The translations under genes were made by a program, and so were the position numbers. The notes below the pieces were generated by a model. That model saw only the letters and a list, made by a program, of their open reading frames with translations, did not search any database and was not told the origin of the DNA. DNA of 64,000 bases, taken from positions 2,356,001-2,420,000 of the forward strand of contig NZ_CP107931.1 of NCBI RefSeq assembly GCF_036023875.1, in the 5' to 3' direction. Below are positions 16,608 through 25,229 of the stretch, in pieces (position 1 is the first letter of the stretch; every line of letters begins with the position of its first letter). The DNA comes from Mycobacterium sp. NBC_00419 (lineage in GTDB: Bacteria > Actinomycetota > Actinomycetes > Mycobacteriales > Mycobacteriaceae).

Positions 16608-18278
16608 CTACACGGAATCGGCGGCGGCGCGACCGGCTGCTCGGCCGGAAAACAGGCAGCCGCCGAGGAATGTGCCCTCCAGCGCGTTGTACCCGTGGAC
16701 GCCGCCGCCACCGAAACCGGCCACCTCACCGGCGGCATAGAGCCCACCGATGGGGTTTCCGTCCAGGCCGAGCGCCCGCGACGACAGGTCGGTCTGAATT
16801 CCGCCCAGTGTCTTTCGGGTCAGAATGTGCAGTTTGACGCCGATCAGCGGCCCGGCATCGGGGTCGAGGATCCGGTGCGGGGCGGCCGTCCGGCCGATCC
16901 GGTCACCGATGTAGCGGCGCGAGTTCCGAATCCCTTGCACCTGAGCATCTTTGGCGTACGGGTTCGCCATCTGCAGGTCGCGTGCCTCGATCTGGGACCG
17001 GATGGTGGCCGCCTCGAGCAGCGGTTCGTCGGTCAGGGTGTTCATCTTGGCGACGAGTTCCTCGAGAGTGCCGGCGACGACGAAGTCGGCGCCGTGCTGC
17101 TTGAACGCCTCGACCGGGGCCGGTGCCCCCTTGGTCAGCAGCCTCTCTTTGAGGAATCCGCTGCGGTCGGAGTTGGTGATGTCGGGGTTCTGCTCGGAGC
17201 CCGACAATGCGAACTCCCGCTCGATGATCTTCTGCGTCAGGATGAACCAGCTGTGGTCGTAGCCGGCGATGTCGGGAGTCGTCCGCAGGTAGCGCAGTGT
17301 GCCCAGGGTGTCGTAGCCGGGCAGATACGGCTGCGGCAGCCGCCTGCCGAGGGCGTCGAACCACATCGAGGAGGGCCCCGGCAGGATGCGGATGGCGTGC
17401 TTGGGCCAGATCGGGTCCCAGTTCTGGATGCCCTCGGTGTAATGCCACATCCGGTCCCGGTTGACCAGCCGAACCCCGGAGCCCGCGGCGATGTCGAGCA
17501 TCCTGCCGTCGACGTAGGCGGGCACGCCGGTGATCATCGACTCGGGGGCGGTGCCCATCCGCGCGGGCCAGTACCTGCGCACGATGTCGTGGTTGGCACC
17601 GATACCGCCGGTGGTGACGATGACAGCCTGGGCGTTGATTTCGAAGTCGCCCAACGGATCCCGGTTGCTCGGCGCACCGCGCGGTGCGTCGTCGGGCGCG
17701 AGTACCGTGCCGCGCACACCGGTCGCGACGCCGTTACTGATGACCAGTTCGTCGACCCGGTGACGGTGATGGAACCTGACCAGCCCGCGGTCGGCGGCGG
17801 CGAGTGCGGAGTTGACGAACGGCTCGACGACACCGGTGCCGGTGCCCCATGCGACGTGGAAGCGCGGCACCGAGTTGCCGTGACCGTCGGCGCGCAGGTC
17901 GCCTCGCTCCGCCCAGCCGACCGTCGGCAGGAAGCTGATCCCGTGCCCGCGTAACCAGGACCGCTTCTCGCCGGCCGCGAACTCGACATAGGCGCGGGCC
18001 CACTTCACTGCCCAGGTGTCCTCGTCGTCGAGCCGGTCGAATTGGGCACTGCCGCGCCAATCGTTCCAGGCCAGCTCGAAGGAGTCCTTGACCCCGAGGC
18101 GCCGCTGCTCGGGGGTGTCGACGATGAACAGCCCACCGAACGACCAGAACGCCTGCCCACCGAGATTGGCGGCGTTCTCCTGGTCCACCAGCGCCACCGT
18201 CTTGCCGCGGCTGGTCAGTTCGTGCGTGGCGACCAGGCCGGCCAGACCGGCGCCGACGACGACGACGTCTGCGTCCAT
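16608..18278 (-). CDS. FAD-binding dehydrogenase (KstD/fumarate reductase flavoprotein family)
   Basis: 556 residues, closely resembling Rv0785. The N-terminal dinucleotide motif is VVVGAGLAGLVATHEL (about 5-20), followed by NLGGQAFWSFGG. The C-terminal flavin motif is GGLYAAGEVAGFGGGGVHGYNALEGTFLGGC. These are the hallmarks of the FAD_binding_2 family that includes 3-ketosteroid dehydrogenases. The substrate is unknown. The ATG is preceded by GGGAGGGTGTC. The gene is divergent from the di-iron protein at 18381. Confidence 0.88.
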   Translation of the reverse strand: MDADVVVVGAGLAGLVATHELTSRGKTVALVDQENAANLGGQAFWSFGGLFIVDTPEQRRLGVKDSFELAWNDWRGSAQFDRLDDEDTWAVKWARAYVEFAAGEKRSWLRGHGISFLPTVGWAERGDLRADGHGNSVPRFHVAWGTGTGVVEPFVNSALAAADRGLVRFHHRHRVDELVISNGVATGVRGTVLAPDDAPRGAPSNRDPLGDFEINAQAVIVTTGGIGANHDIVRRYWPARMGTAPESMITGVPAYVDGRMLDIAAGSGVRLVNRDRMWHYTEGIQNWDPIWPKHAIRILPGPSSMWFDALGRRLPQPYLPGYDTLGTLRYLRTTPDIAGYDHSWFILTQKIIEREFALSGSEQNPDITNSDRSGFLKERLLTKGAPAPVEAFKQHGADFVVAGTLEELVAKMNTLTDEPLLEAATIRSQIEARDLQMANPYAKDAQVQGIRNSRRYIGDRIGRTAAPHRILDPDAGPLIGVKLHILTRKTLGGIQTDLSSRALGLDGNPIGGLYAAGEVAGFGGGGVHGYNALEGTFLGGCLFSGRAAGRAAADSV

Positions 18279-18380
18279 GACACCCTCCCGACTCGGAGCA
18301 GCCCTCACCGTACCGCCGCCTGAGCGGGACCGATGTGACGCACGGGGTTTAGCGATGTGCTGAGCGGGAAAACCTGAGGG

Positions 18381-19400
18381 GTGACACTCGCTCCCCTGAC
18401 CCTGCAGCCCTTCCTTCCGGCACCGAGGGGACCGTTGTCCATGGCGGTTCTCGATCTCCTCACCGAGCGGGCACCGCGGGCGCACCTCAATCGCGTCGAG
18501 GCCTCCGTCGGCGACTCCGATCCCTACGGCATCGACGTTCAGCTGAGCCTCTACGTGTGTTACGAACTGCACTACCGCGGGTTCGCCGGCGTCGACGACG
18601 GCTGGGAGTGGAACCCCGGGTTGCTGCATCTGCGGGCCCGTCTTGAAGAGACCTTCCTCGCGGCGGTGAGCCAGGACGTCGGCGACATCGGCGCCGGCGA
18701 GACCGCGGCCGCCGAGATGGAGCGCCTGACGGTCGAACCCGTCGACGGATCGGGTCCGTCGTACTTCCTGCGCGACAAGGGAACCTGGGAGCAGATGCAG
18801 GAGTACTTCGTGCACCGCTCGCTGTATCACCTCAAGGAGGGCGATCCGCACGCCTGGGCCATCCCCCGGCTCACCGGTCAGGCGAAAGCCGCATTCGTGG
18901 CCGTCGAGTACGACGAGTTCGGTGGCGGTCGCGCTGACCAGGTTCACCAGCAGCTGTTCGCCGACCTGATGGTCGCCGCCGGGCTCGACGCCGACTACCT
19001 CGGCTACATCGACGCCGTGCCCGCCGAGTCGCTGGCGGTGGTCAACCTGATGTCGATGTTCGGCCTGCACCGCGAGCATCGCGGCAGCGCCATCGGGCAT
19101 TTCGCATCCACCGAGATCACGTCCTCACCCGGTTCGCGCCGACTCGTCGAAGCACTCGAACGGCTCGGCGCCCCCGACACCTGCGTGGCGTTCTACCGGG
19201 AGCATGTCGAGGCCGATGCCGTGCACGAGCAGGTGGTGCGGACCGACGTCGTCGGCGATCTGGTCGGGCGCGAACCCGAGTTGGAGCGCGACGTCGTGTT
19301 CGGGATCCGGGCGCATGAAGCGGTCGAGGATCGCCTGGCCCGTCACCTGATGGCGAGCTGGACCACCGGCGAGAGCTCGCTACGCAGGCCGATCGGCTGA
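18381..19400 (+). CDS. Iron-containing redox enzyme, heme-oxygenase-like di-iron (HDO) family
   Basis: 339 residues. The helical core shows putative di-iron ligands in EYFVHRSLYHLKE (142-152), VEYDEFGGGRADQVHQ (about 175-190) and the diagnostic FYREHVEADAVHEQ (271-284; H275, D279, H282). Members of this superfamily use an O2-activating non-heme di-iron centre for C-C cleavage, N-oxygenation or desaturation. There is no signal peptide. GTG 18381 is used; ATG 18441 is an alternative. It converges with the CDGSH gene, overlapping it by 21 bp. The reaction cannot be deduced from sequence. Confidence 0.8.
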   Translation: MTLAPLTLQPFLPAPRGPLSMAVLDLLTERAPRAHLNRVEASVGDSDPYGIDVQLSLYVCYELHYRGFAGVDDGWEWNPGLLHLRARLEETFLAAVSQDVGDIGAGETAAAEMERLTVEPVDGSGPSYFLRDKGTWEQMQEYFVHRSLYHLKEGDPHAWAIPRLTGQAKAAFVAVEYDEFGGGRADQVHQQLFADLMVAAGLDADYLGYIDAVPAESLAVVNLMSMFGLHREHRGSAIGHFASTEITSSPGSRRLVEALERLGAPDTCVAFYREHVEADAVHEQVVRTDVVGDLVGREPELERDVVFGIRAHEAVEDRLARHLMASWTTGESSLRRPIG

Positions 19401-19604
19401 CGCCGCGTCACCGTGACGGCGGCGACGCCGGTGGCTGGTGTCGCACAGCGGATAGGTCTTGCTGCGCTTGCACGTACAGATCGCGACCATGAAGCGGTCG
19501 GATTCAACGACGGTTCCGTCCGCCAGTTCGATGCGCACCGGTCCCTGCACCATCATGGGCCCCGACGACACGATGCGGACCAGGCGCGGCTGCACCTCGG
19601 TCAT
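19380..19604 (-). CDS. CDGSH-type iron-sulfur protein
   Basis: 74 residues. The 2Fe-2S binding signature C-x-C-x2-S-x3-P-x-C-D-x-S-H is present as CTCKRSKTYPLCDTSH (C43, C45, C54, H58), with Thr in place of the usual Gly. The N-terminal beta-rich part (SSGPMMVQGPVRIELADGT) is typical of bacterial mitoNEET-like proteins. The C-terminus is Arg-rich. The ATG overlaps the stop of the methyltransferase gene by 4 bp (ATGA), so the two are translationally coupled. It probably transfers electrons or clusters; the partner is unknown but the neighbouring di-iron enzyme is a good candidate. Confidence 0.87.
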   Translation of the reverse strand: MTEVQPRLVRIVSSGPMMVQGPVRIELADGTVVESDRFMVAICTCKRSKTYPLCDTSHRRRRRHGDAASADRPA

Positions 19605-20341
19605 GCTGCTTTCACCGCTCTGATCACGACGAGTTCCTCCTCGCGCCTGCCGACCGGGATCATGCCGATCTGCTCCATCCAGTGCGCCCGGGCGTTGAGC
19701 ACCGGACCGAACGGAATGAGTTGCGTCATAATAATTTCGGCGTGCAGGCCACCACGGCGGAGCCGTCGCAGGGTGCGCCCGGCACCGGCGAGTTCGGACT
19801 GCACGATCAGCATCGTGCCCCTGTCGGCCAGCAACATCGGCGCCGAATCGCACAGCGGGTCGAGCACCATCCGGCCGTCCGGACCGGCGTCCCACGCACT
19901 CGAGGGACCGACGTCCGGCGAGATCTGCTCCAGATGCGAGTCGGGACCTGTTGGCACATAAGGAGGATTGGAGACGACGATGTCGTACGGTCCAGTGTCG
20001 GCTGCGCCGGTCACATCACCGAGCCGGGCGTCGACCGTCACACCGGCACGCGCGGCGTTGGCTTGGACACACCGCACGGCGCGGGGGCTGATGTCAACGG
20101 CACAGACACTGCGCGCACCGAGTTGGGCCGCCGCGATGGCGATCACACCGCTTCCGGTGCAGACGTCGAGAACGCGCCGCCCTGCCATGTCGGCGGCAAC
20201 TGTCATCGCGTCGATGAGCAGCATCGAATCATGCTGCGGTGCATAGACGCCCGTTGTCGCGGCAACCGAATCCTGCACGTCGGGATAGAGGATGGTCAAC
20301 GTCGGCCTTTCGAGATCGAAGCCGTTGTGGTGCCACGGCAT
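19601..20341 (-). CDS. HemK2/MTQ2-type class I methyltransferase
   Basis: 246 residues. The SAM-binding motif is VLDVCTGSGVIAIAA (about 57-71) and the catalytic/recognition motif is NPPYVP (125-130), as in HemK/PrmC-type glutamine N5-methyltransferases and the shorter HemK2 group. The N-terminus keeps the VYAPQHDSMLL substrate-gate element. It overlaps the CDGSH gene by 4 bp. It might methylate a protein or small molecule; prmC is normally elsewhere beside prfA, so this is a second HemK-like enzyme. GCATCTAT is repeated twice immediately around the start. Confidence 0.82.
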   Translation of the reverse strand: MPWHHNGFDLERPTLTILYPDVQDSVAATTGVYAPQHDSMLLIDAMTVAADMAGRRVLDVCTGSGVIAIAAAQLGARSVCAVDISPRAVRCVQANAARAGVTVDARLGDVTGAADTGPYDIVVSNPPYVPTGPDSHLEQISPDVGPSSAWDAGPDGRMVLDPLCDSAPMLLADRGTMLIVQSELAGAGRTLRRLRRGGLHAEIIMTQLIPFGPVLNARAHWMEQIGMIPVGRREEELVVIRAVKAA

Positions 20342-20424
20342 AGATGCATATAGATGCCCGATTACCGTTGTGTTAAACCACGCGGGATCGGACCGACCCG
20401 CCGCCGACCACCTAGGGACGTTTC

Positions 20425-20571
20425 CTAATCGGGTGTTTCGAAGTCGGGGCCGTCGTCGACGTCGGGAGTGCGGTCACCGTCTCGCCGGTCGGGCAGGTCA
20501 GTTCGGCGTTCTTCCTGGTGGTCGTCGGTGTAGTCGGCGAGATCGTCCTCGTCGGAAGTCCGGTCGGTCAT
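20425..20571 (-). CDS. Small acidic hydrophilic protein (candidate)
   Basis: A 48-codon frame, MTDRTSDEDDLADYTDDHQE... to DGPDFETPD. Nearly half the residues are charged, with strong Asp/Glu excess. No ribosome-binding site is visible upstream, so it may be leaderless or not real. It sits alone in the gap between the methyltransferase and the F420 oxidoreductase. I do not recognise a family. Confidence 0.3.
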   Translation of the reverse strand: MTDRTSDEDDLADYTDDHQEERRTDLPDRRDGDRTPDVDDGPDFETPD

Positions 20572-20657
20572 GGCCGTGGGGATAACCCATCCACCGCCGT
20601 TTCAACCCGTTGCGGGCTATGCGACCAAACACGTTTCCCGACAACAGATGTAGGGGT

Positions 20658-21644
20658 TCAGTTCGCTGCCTCGCGCAGGGCCGCCAGCAATGGTTCGGCA
20701 GCCTTGGCGAGGAAGGCCTCCTGCCCGTCGTCGCCGATCTGAACCAGCGCGATGTCGGTGAACCCGGCCTTCCAATACGCGCTGACCGACTCGACGATGG
20801 CGTCCAGATCCGGCCCGCACGGAATGTTCTCGGCTACGGCGTCCGGGGTGACGAACTGGGTGGCGCCGGCGAAGCCGGCCGGTGTGGGCAGGTCGGCATT
20901 GACGGCCCAGCCACCGCTGAACCAGCGGAACTGCTCGTGGGCCCGCTGGATCGCCGCGTCGCGGTCCGGGTCCCAGCAGATCGGGATCTGTCCGATCACC
21001 CGTCCACCGCCGGGCAGCCCGGTCGCCTGGCGGGCACTGTGCCAGCCGTCGACGAGCTTGCCGTCGGGTTCGACGGCGATCAGGTGATCGCCCGCGGTGG
21101 CGAAGGCGTCCAGCGAGCGCTCCCCGGATACGGCGACGCCGATGGTCACCGGCACCTCGGGGACGTCCCAGATCCGCGCCGAATCCACCTGGAAGTACTC
21201 GCCCTTGTGGTCGACCAGTTCGCCGCTGAGCAGCCGCCGGATGATGACGATCGCCTCACGCAGCATGTCGTGGCGTCGCGCTACCGCCGGCCAGCCGCGT
21301 CCGATGACATGCTCGTTGAGGTTCTCCCCGGAGCCCAGTCCCAGCGTGAAGCGGCCGTCGGCGAGTATCTGCAATGTCGCCGCCTGCTGAGCGACGACAG
21401 CCGGGTGGTAGCGCATCGTCGGACAGGTCACGTAGGTGTAGAGGTCGACTGTCTCGGTGGCGTGCGCGACCGCGCCAAGGAGCGTCCAGGCGTTCGGGGC
21501 GTGGCCCTGCGACACCAGCCACGGTGAGAAGTGGTCACTGCAGACCTCGAAGTCGAAACCTGCCTGCTCAGCTGACATCGCATAGCGGACAAGCTCTTTG
21601 GGTCCGCTCTGCTCGGTCATGAGGGTGTATCCGAAGCGCGTCAT
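20658..21644 (-). CDS. F420-dependent LLM-class oxidoreductase (Fgd-like)
   Basis: 328 residues in the TIM-barrel luciferase-like family. The start MTRFGYTLMTEQSGPKELVRYAMSAE and motifs EVCSDHFSPW, TCPTMRYHPAVVAQQAATLQ and GSGENLNEHVIG are characteristic of the group of F420 enzymes near glucose-6-phosphate dehydrogenase (Fgd). The substrate is not established for this subgroup. It is the distal member of a leftward pair with no obvious partner; the YqeY gene ends 37 bp upstream of its left neighbour. Confidence 0.87.
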   Translation of the reverse strand: MTRFGYTLMTEQSGPKELVRYAMSAEQAGFDFEVCSDHFSPWLVSQGHAPNAWTLLGAVAHATETVDLYTYVTCPTMRYHPAVVAQQAATLQILADGRFTLGLGSGENLNEHVIGRGWPAVARRHDMLREAIVIIRRLLSGELVDHKGEYFQVDSARIWDVPEVPVTIGVAVSGERSLDAFATAGDHLIAVEPDGKLVDGWHSARQATGLPGGGRVIGQIPICWDPDRDAAIQRAHEQFRWFSGGWAVNADLPTPAGFAGATQFVTPDAVAENIPCGPDLDAIVESVSAYWKAGFTDIALVQIGDDGQEAFLAKAAEPLLAALREAAN

Positions 21645-21681
21645 GGCCGACGGGTACCCGCACGTCAGCGGGCGAAACGAG

Positions 21682-22146
21682 CTAGAGCCGGTCCTTGACC
21701 GCCGCCGAGAGCCTTGAGCCGTCCGCCTTGCCCGCCGCGATCGCGGTGGCCGCCTTCATCACCAGGCCCATCTGCTTGATCGAGGGGCGTTCGCCGATCT
21801 CCTCGGCGATCTGGGCGATCGCGGTGTCCACCACGTCGGCGACTTCGGCCTCGGTCAGCGGGGTGGGCAGATACTCATCGATGACGCGCGCTTCGGCATG
21901 TTCCTCAGCGGCCAGCTCGCCGCGGCCGTTCTGGGTGTAGATCTCGGCGGCCTCGCTGCGCTTGCGGGACTCGCGGGCCAGCACCTTGAGCACGTCGTCG
22001 TCGGACAGCTCCCGGGCCTGCTTGCCGGACACCTCCTCGGTCTGAATCGCCGCAAGCAGCATCCGCAATGTCGCGGTCCGTAGCTTGTCCTTGGCCTTCA
22101 TCGCGTCGGTGAGGTCCGATCTCAGCTGGTCTTTGAGCTCCGCCAT
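21682..22146 (-). CDS. GatB/YqeY-domain protein
   Basis: 154 residues, matching Rv3688c. MAELKDQLRSDLTDAMKAKDK is the classic YqeY start, followed by LRTATLRMLLAAIQ and the helical C-terminal domain with IKQMGLVMKAA. It resembles the tRNA-binding tail of GatB but is free-standing; the cellular role is not settled. ATG 22146 gives the family length. It diverges from the PPGY membrane protein at 22245. Confidence 0.9.
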   Translation of the reverse strand: MAELKDQLRSDLTDAMKAKDKLRTATLRMLLAAIQTEEVSGKQARELSDDDVLKVLARESRKRSEAAEIYTQNGRGELAAEEHAEARVIDEYLPTPLTEAEVADVVDTAIAQIAEEIGERPSIKQMGLVMKAATAIAAGKADGSRLSAAVKDRL

Positions 22147-22244
22147 GGCGCAAACGCTACGCGCACGGAGTGGGAGGACGTTGAGAATTACCCGGCCTGT
22201 CGACAGGATGGGGTGATGAGCAACGACGTCGGGGGCGTTGTCCG

Positions 22245-23444
22245 GTGACCACACCACCCCACGGCCAGGGCGGTCCACCGCAGGGCTGGCCAGGTCAACC
22301 GGCGTTCCCGCCGCCCGGTTACCCCCAGGCGGGTTACCCACCGCCCGGCTATCCACCACCGGGCTATACCCCGCCCGGTTATCCACCACCGGGCTATCCC
22401 CCGCCGGGCTACCCCCCGCCGGGCTACCCACCACCCGGTTACCTGCCGCCGGGCTACGGGGGCCTTCCCGCGATGGCCCTCAAGCCAGGCGTCATCCCGC
22501 TGCGTCCGCTGTCGCTCAGCGACATCTTCAACGGCGCGGTCGGCTATATCCGGGCCAATCCCAAGGCGACCCTCGGCCTGACGGCTGTGGTGGTCGTCAT
22601 CACCCAGATCCTGGCGCTGCTGCTGCAAGCGGGACCGCTGGCCTACGTCGGGCGGATCAGCGCTGAGGGTGACGGCGAGCTGTCCACCCCCGTGCTGGTC
22701 GGCACCCTCGCCTCAAGCGCCGCCGGTGGTATCGCCACCGCGCTGTCGGCGATCCTGCTGTCGGGCATGCTGACGGTCGTGGTGGGCCGGGCGGTGTTCG
22801 GTTCGACGATCACCATCGGTGAGGCCTGGCGACGGGTGCGCGGTCGACTGCTTGCGCTGATCGGCCTCAGTGCCCTGGAAGTCGTTGCGGCAGTTGTGCT
22901 CATCGGTGCCGTCGCGCTGGCGATCCTGGGGATCAGCCTCGCCGCCAACACCGGGATCGCGGTGCTTGTCGGGATACCACTGGTGCTGGCGGCCGTGGCG
23001 GTATTGCTCTACCTGTACACCGCGCTCGCGTTCGCTCCGGTGGCGATCGTGCTGGAGCGAAAGTCCGTGATGGACTCCATCAACCGGTCATTCGCCCTGG
23101 TGCGCAACCACTTCTGGCGCGTCCTGGGTATCCGGCTGCTGGCCTCGCTGGTGGCCGCCGTGGTCGCGGGAGCGGTCGCCGTCCCGTTCAGCATCGCCGG
23201 GCAGATCGTCGCCTTCAGTGCCGATAGTTCCGGGCCCTTCATCCTGGCCACCGCGATCGCCGCCGTCGGCAGCGCGATCGGGCAGATCGTCACCGCGCCG
23301 TTCAATGCCGGGGTGGTCGTGCTGCTCTACACCGACATCCGCATCCGTGCCGAGGCCTTCGACCTCGTCCTGCAGACCGGTGCCACCACGAGCACCGCCG
23401 ATGTCGAGGCCGCCGACGCGCTGTGGCGCACCCCGGCGCGCTGA
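22245..23444 (+). CDS. Multi-pass membrane protein with PPGY-repeat N-terminus
   Basis: 399 residues, matching Rv3689. The first 75 residues are a run of PPPGYPPPGY repeats (encoded by 15-bp DNA repeats, 22310-22460), followed by about six transmembrane helices. LSLSDIFNGAVGYIRANPKATLGL and SFALVRNHFWRVLGIRLLASL are typical of the glycerophosphoryl-diester-phosphodiesterase-type membrane domain family. It lacks catalytic residues of the phosphodiesterase itself. It heads the operon running through DUF4129, DUF4350, MoxR and DUF58, with 13 bp to the next gene. The start is GTG 22245. Confidence 0.8.
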   Translation: MTTPPHGQGGPPQGWPGQPAFPPPGYPQAGYPPPGYPPPGYTPPGYPPPGYPPPGYPPPGYPPPGYLPPGYGGLPAMALKPGVIPLRPLSLSDIFNGAVGYIRANPKATLGLTAVVVVITQILALLLQAGPLAYVGRISAEGDGELSTPVLVGTLASSAAGGIATALSAILLSGMLTVVVGRAVFGSTITIGEAWRRVRGRLLALIGLSALEVVAAVVLIGAVALAILGISLAANTGIAVLVGIPLVLAAVAVLLYLYTALAFAPVAIVLERKSVMDSINRSFALVRNHFWRVLGIRLLASLVAAVVAGAVAVPFSIAGQIVAFSADSSGPFILATAIAAVGSAIGQIVTAPFNAGVVVLLYTDIRIRAEAFDLVLQTGATTSTADVEAADALWRTPAR

Positions 23445-23457
23445 GGGCCCAACAACC

Positions 23458-24111
23458 ATGCCCACCATCGATATCGACCGCGAGACCGCCCATGAGGCAG
23501 CGCAGCGCGAGTTGGCCAAACCGATCTACCCCCGAGCCTCGCTGACCGACCGGATCAGCGAGTGGCTCGACGACCTCATCAACCGCCTGATCCTCAAGGG
23601 CGGCTCGATCCCGGGCGGCTGGTTCACCATCGCGGTGCTGGCGATTCTCGTCGTGGTGGCGTTCGTCGTCGCCGTGCGCATCGCGCGGCGGACCATGCGG
23701 ACCAACCGGGGAACCGGGGCAGGATTGTTCGGCGCCCATGAACTCTCGGCAGCCGAGCATCGTTCGACTGCCGAAGGCTATGCAGCCCAGGGAAATTGGG
23801 CCGCGGCGATTCGCCATCGACTTCGAGCTGTGGCACGCCAACTGGAGGAGTCGGGCACACTGAACCCGGTCGCCGGACGCACCGCCACTGAGCTCGCCCA
23901 GGACGCCGGTGAACTGCTGCCCGGCTTCGCCACAGACCTACGGCGTGCGGCAACAACATTCAACGATGTCACCTACGGCGAGCAACCCGGCACCGAGCCG
24001 AACTACCGGATGATCGCCGGCCTTGACGATGCCCTGCGCCAGCACGCGGCACCCACCGGCGCCGACGTCACGGCCACCACGATCGCCGACACCTGGACCC
24101 CGCTGCGGTGA
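23458..24111 (+). CDS. DUF4129 membrane protein
   Basis: 217 residues, matching Rv3690. An N-terminal amphipathic region, one transmembrane helix (about 61-80: GWFTIAVLAILVVVAFVVAV) and a cytoplasmic C-terminal helical domain (AEGYAAQGNWAAAIRHRLRAVARQLEE...GRTATELAQDAG) typical of DUF4129. DUF4129 domains accompany transglutaminase-like or MoxR-system proteins. It ends in GTGA overlap with the DUF4350 gene. Confidence 0.85.
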   Translation: MPTIDIDRETAHEAAQRELAKPIYPRASLTDRISEWLDDLINRLILKGGSIPGGWFTIAVLAILVVVAFVVAVRIARRTMRTNRGTGAGLFGAHELSAAEHRSTAEGYAAQGNWAAAIRHRLRAVARQLEESGTLNPVAGRTATELAQDAGELLPGFATDLRRAATTFNDVTYGEQPGTEPNYRMIAGLDDALRQHAAPTGADVTATTIADTWTPLR

Positions 24112-25229
24112 GCACGACTATCGGACAACGCTGGCGCACCGGACGCTGGCTCGCCCTGGGCCTGATCGTGATCTCGGCAGTGGCCGCAGTCAGTGCCTAT
24201 CTCACCGCGCCGCGCCCCGGCGGGCGGATGGATCCGCAGTCGACGTCCTCGGAAGGCGCGCACGCGCTGGTGACCCTGCTGCGGGATCGCGGTGTGGATG
24301 TCCTTGTGGCCGAGGATGTCGCCGGGGTGGAACGCGCCGCGGGCCCGGACACCCTGCTGCTGGCAGCCGAGACCTACCAGACCCGCGGAGCGGACTTACT
24401 GAACAGGCTGGCCGCGGTTCCCGGTGACCGACTGCTGCTCGAACCCACCGCCCGGGTCCGCGACGCCCTGGCTCCCGGTATCCGGACCGGCGGGGCGAGC
24501 GTCCTGGGCGATGAGCCGGATTGTGATCTGCCCGAGGCCAATCACGCCGGCGTCGTACAACTGGGCCCGACCGACACCTACGAGAAGGTCGGCGATGTCG
24601 ACCTCACCCGCTGCTACGGCGGTGCACTGGTGCGCTACCGCGCCGACGGGCGCACGATCACCGTCGCCGGCAGTTCGGAGTTCATGACCAACGGCGCACT
24701 ACTGACAGAAGGCAACGCCGCGCTGGCGATGAACCTCGCCGGGCAACGCCCACGGCTGATCTGGTACGCCCCACAGCAAGCCGAGGGCGACGTCAGCGGC
24801 GGCGCCGAGATCGGTGACCTCATCCCCGACGCGGTGAGCTGGATCGTCTGGCAGCTGTGCCTGACGGTGGTCCTGCTGGCCCTGTGGCAGGGCCGCCGAC
24901 TGGGCCCGCTGGTGGCCGAGAAGCTTCCCGTGGTGGTCCGCGCGTCGGAGACCGTCGAGGGCCGGGCCCGGCTCTACCGGTCCCGGCGCGCCCGCGACCA
25001 GGCGGCCGAGGCACTGCGTACCGCCACCGTCCAGCGGCTGACACCCCGGCTCGGTCTGGGCGCCAACGCTTCTCATGCCGCCATCGCCTCGGCTGTCGCG
25101 CAGCGCTACAGCGGCGACACCACCACCGTGGCACACATCCTGTTCGGTCCGGTACCAGCCACCGACGCCGACCTCCTCCAGCTGGCCCACGCTCTCGACG
25201 ACATCGAAAGGCAGGTCACGAAGTCGTGA
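24108..25229 (+). CDS. DUF4350 membrane protein
   Basis: 373 residues, matching Rv3691. The N-terminal helix (WLALGLIVISAVAAVSAYL) is followed by an extracytoplasmic domain resembling a ThuA/GATase-like fold (SEGAHALVTLLRDRGVDVLVAEDV...LLLAAETY). A second helix (VSWIVWQLCLTVVLLALWQGRRLGPLV) leads to a cytoplasmic tail. It overlaps DUF4129 upstream and moxR downstream, each by 4 bp (GTGA). The role is unknown beyond membership of the MoxR block. Confidence 0.85.
   Translation: MSTTIGQRWRTGRWLALGLIVISAVAAVSAYLTAPRPGGRMDPQSTSSEGAHALVTLLRDRGVDVLVAEDVAGVERAAGPDTLLLAAETYQTRGADLLNRLAAVPGDRLLLEPTARVRDALAPGIRTGGASVLGDEPDCDLPEANHAGVVQLGPTDTYEKVGDVDLTRCYGGALVRYRADGRTITVAGSSEFMTNGALLTEGNAALAMNLAGQRPRLIWYAPQQAEGDVSGGAEIGDLIPDAVSWIVWQLCLTVVLLALWQGRRLGPLVAEKLPVVVRASETVEGRARLYRSRRARDQAAEALRTATVQRLTPRLGLGANASHAAIASAVAQRYSGDTTTVAHILFGPVPATDADLLQLAHALDDIERQVTKS

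Noticed and set aside
18279..19100. N-terminal extension of the KstD-like flavoprotein by 270 codons.
   Set aside because: The segment is antisense to the di-iron gene, and ATG 18278 has a good ribosome-binding site directly before the Rossmann motif.
22310..22460. Tandem 15-bp repeats considered as a CRISPR-like or VNTR locus.
   Set aside because: The units are contiguous, in frame and encode PPPGY; there are no spacers.
24857..25225. Upstream extension of moxR to 24857.
   Set aside because: It lies within the DUF4350 gene in another frame; GTG 25226 overlaps its stop and starts the normal MoxR N-terminus.
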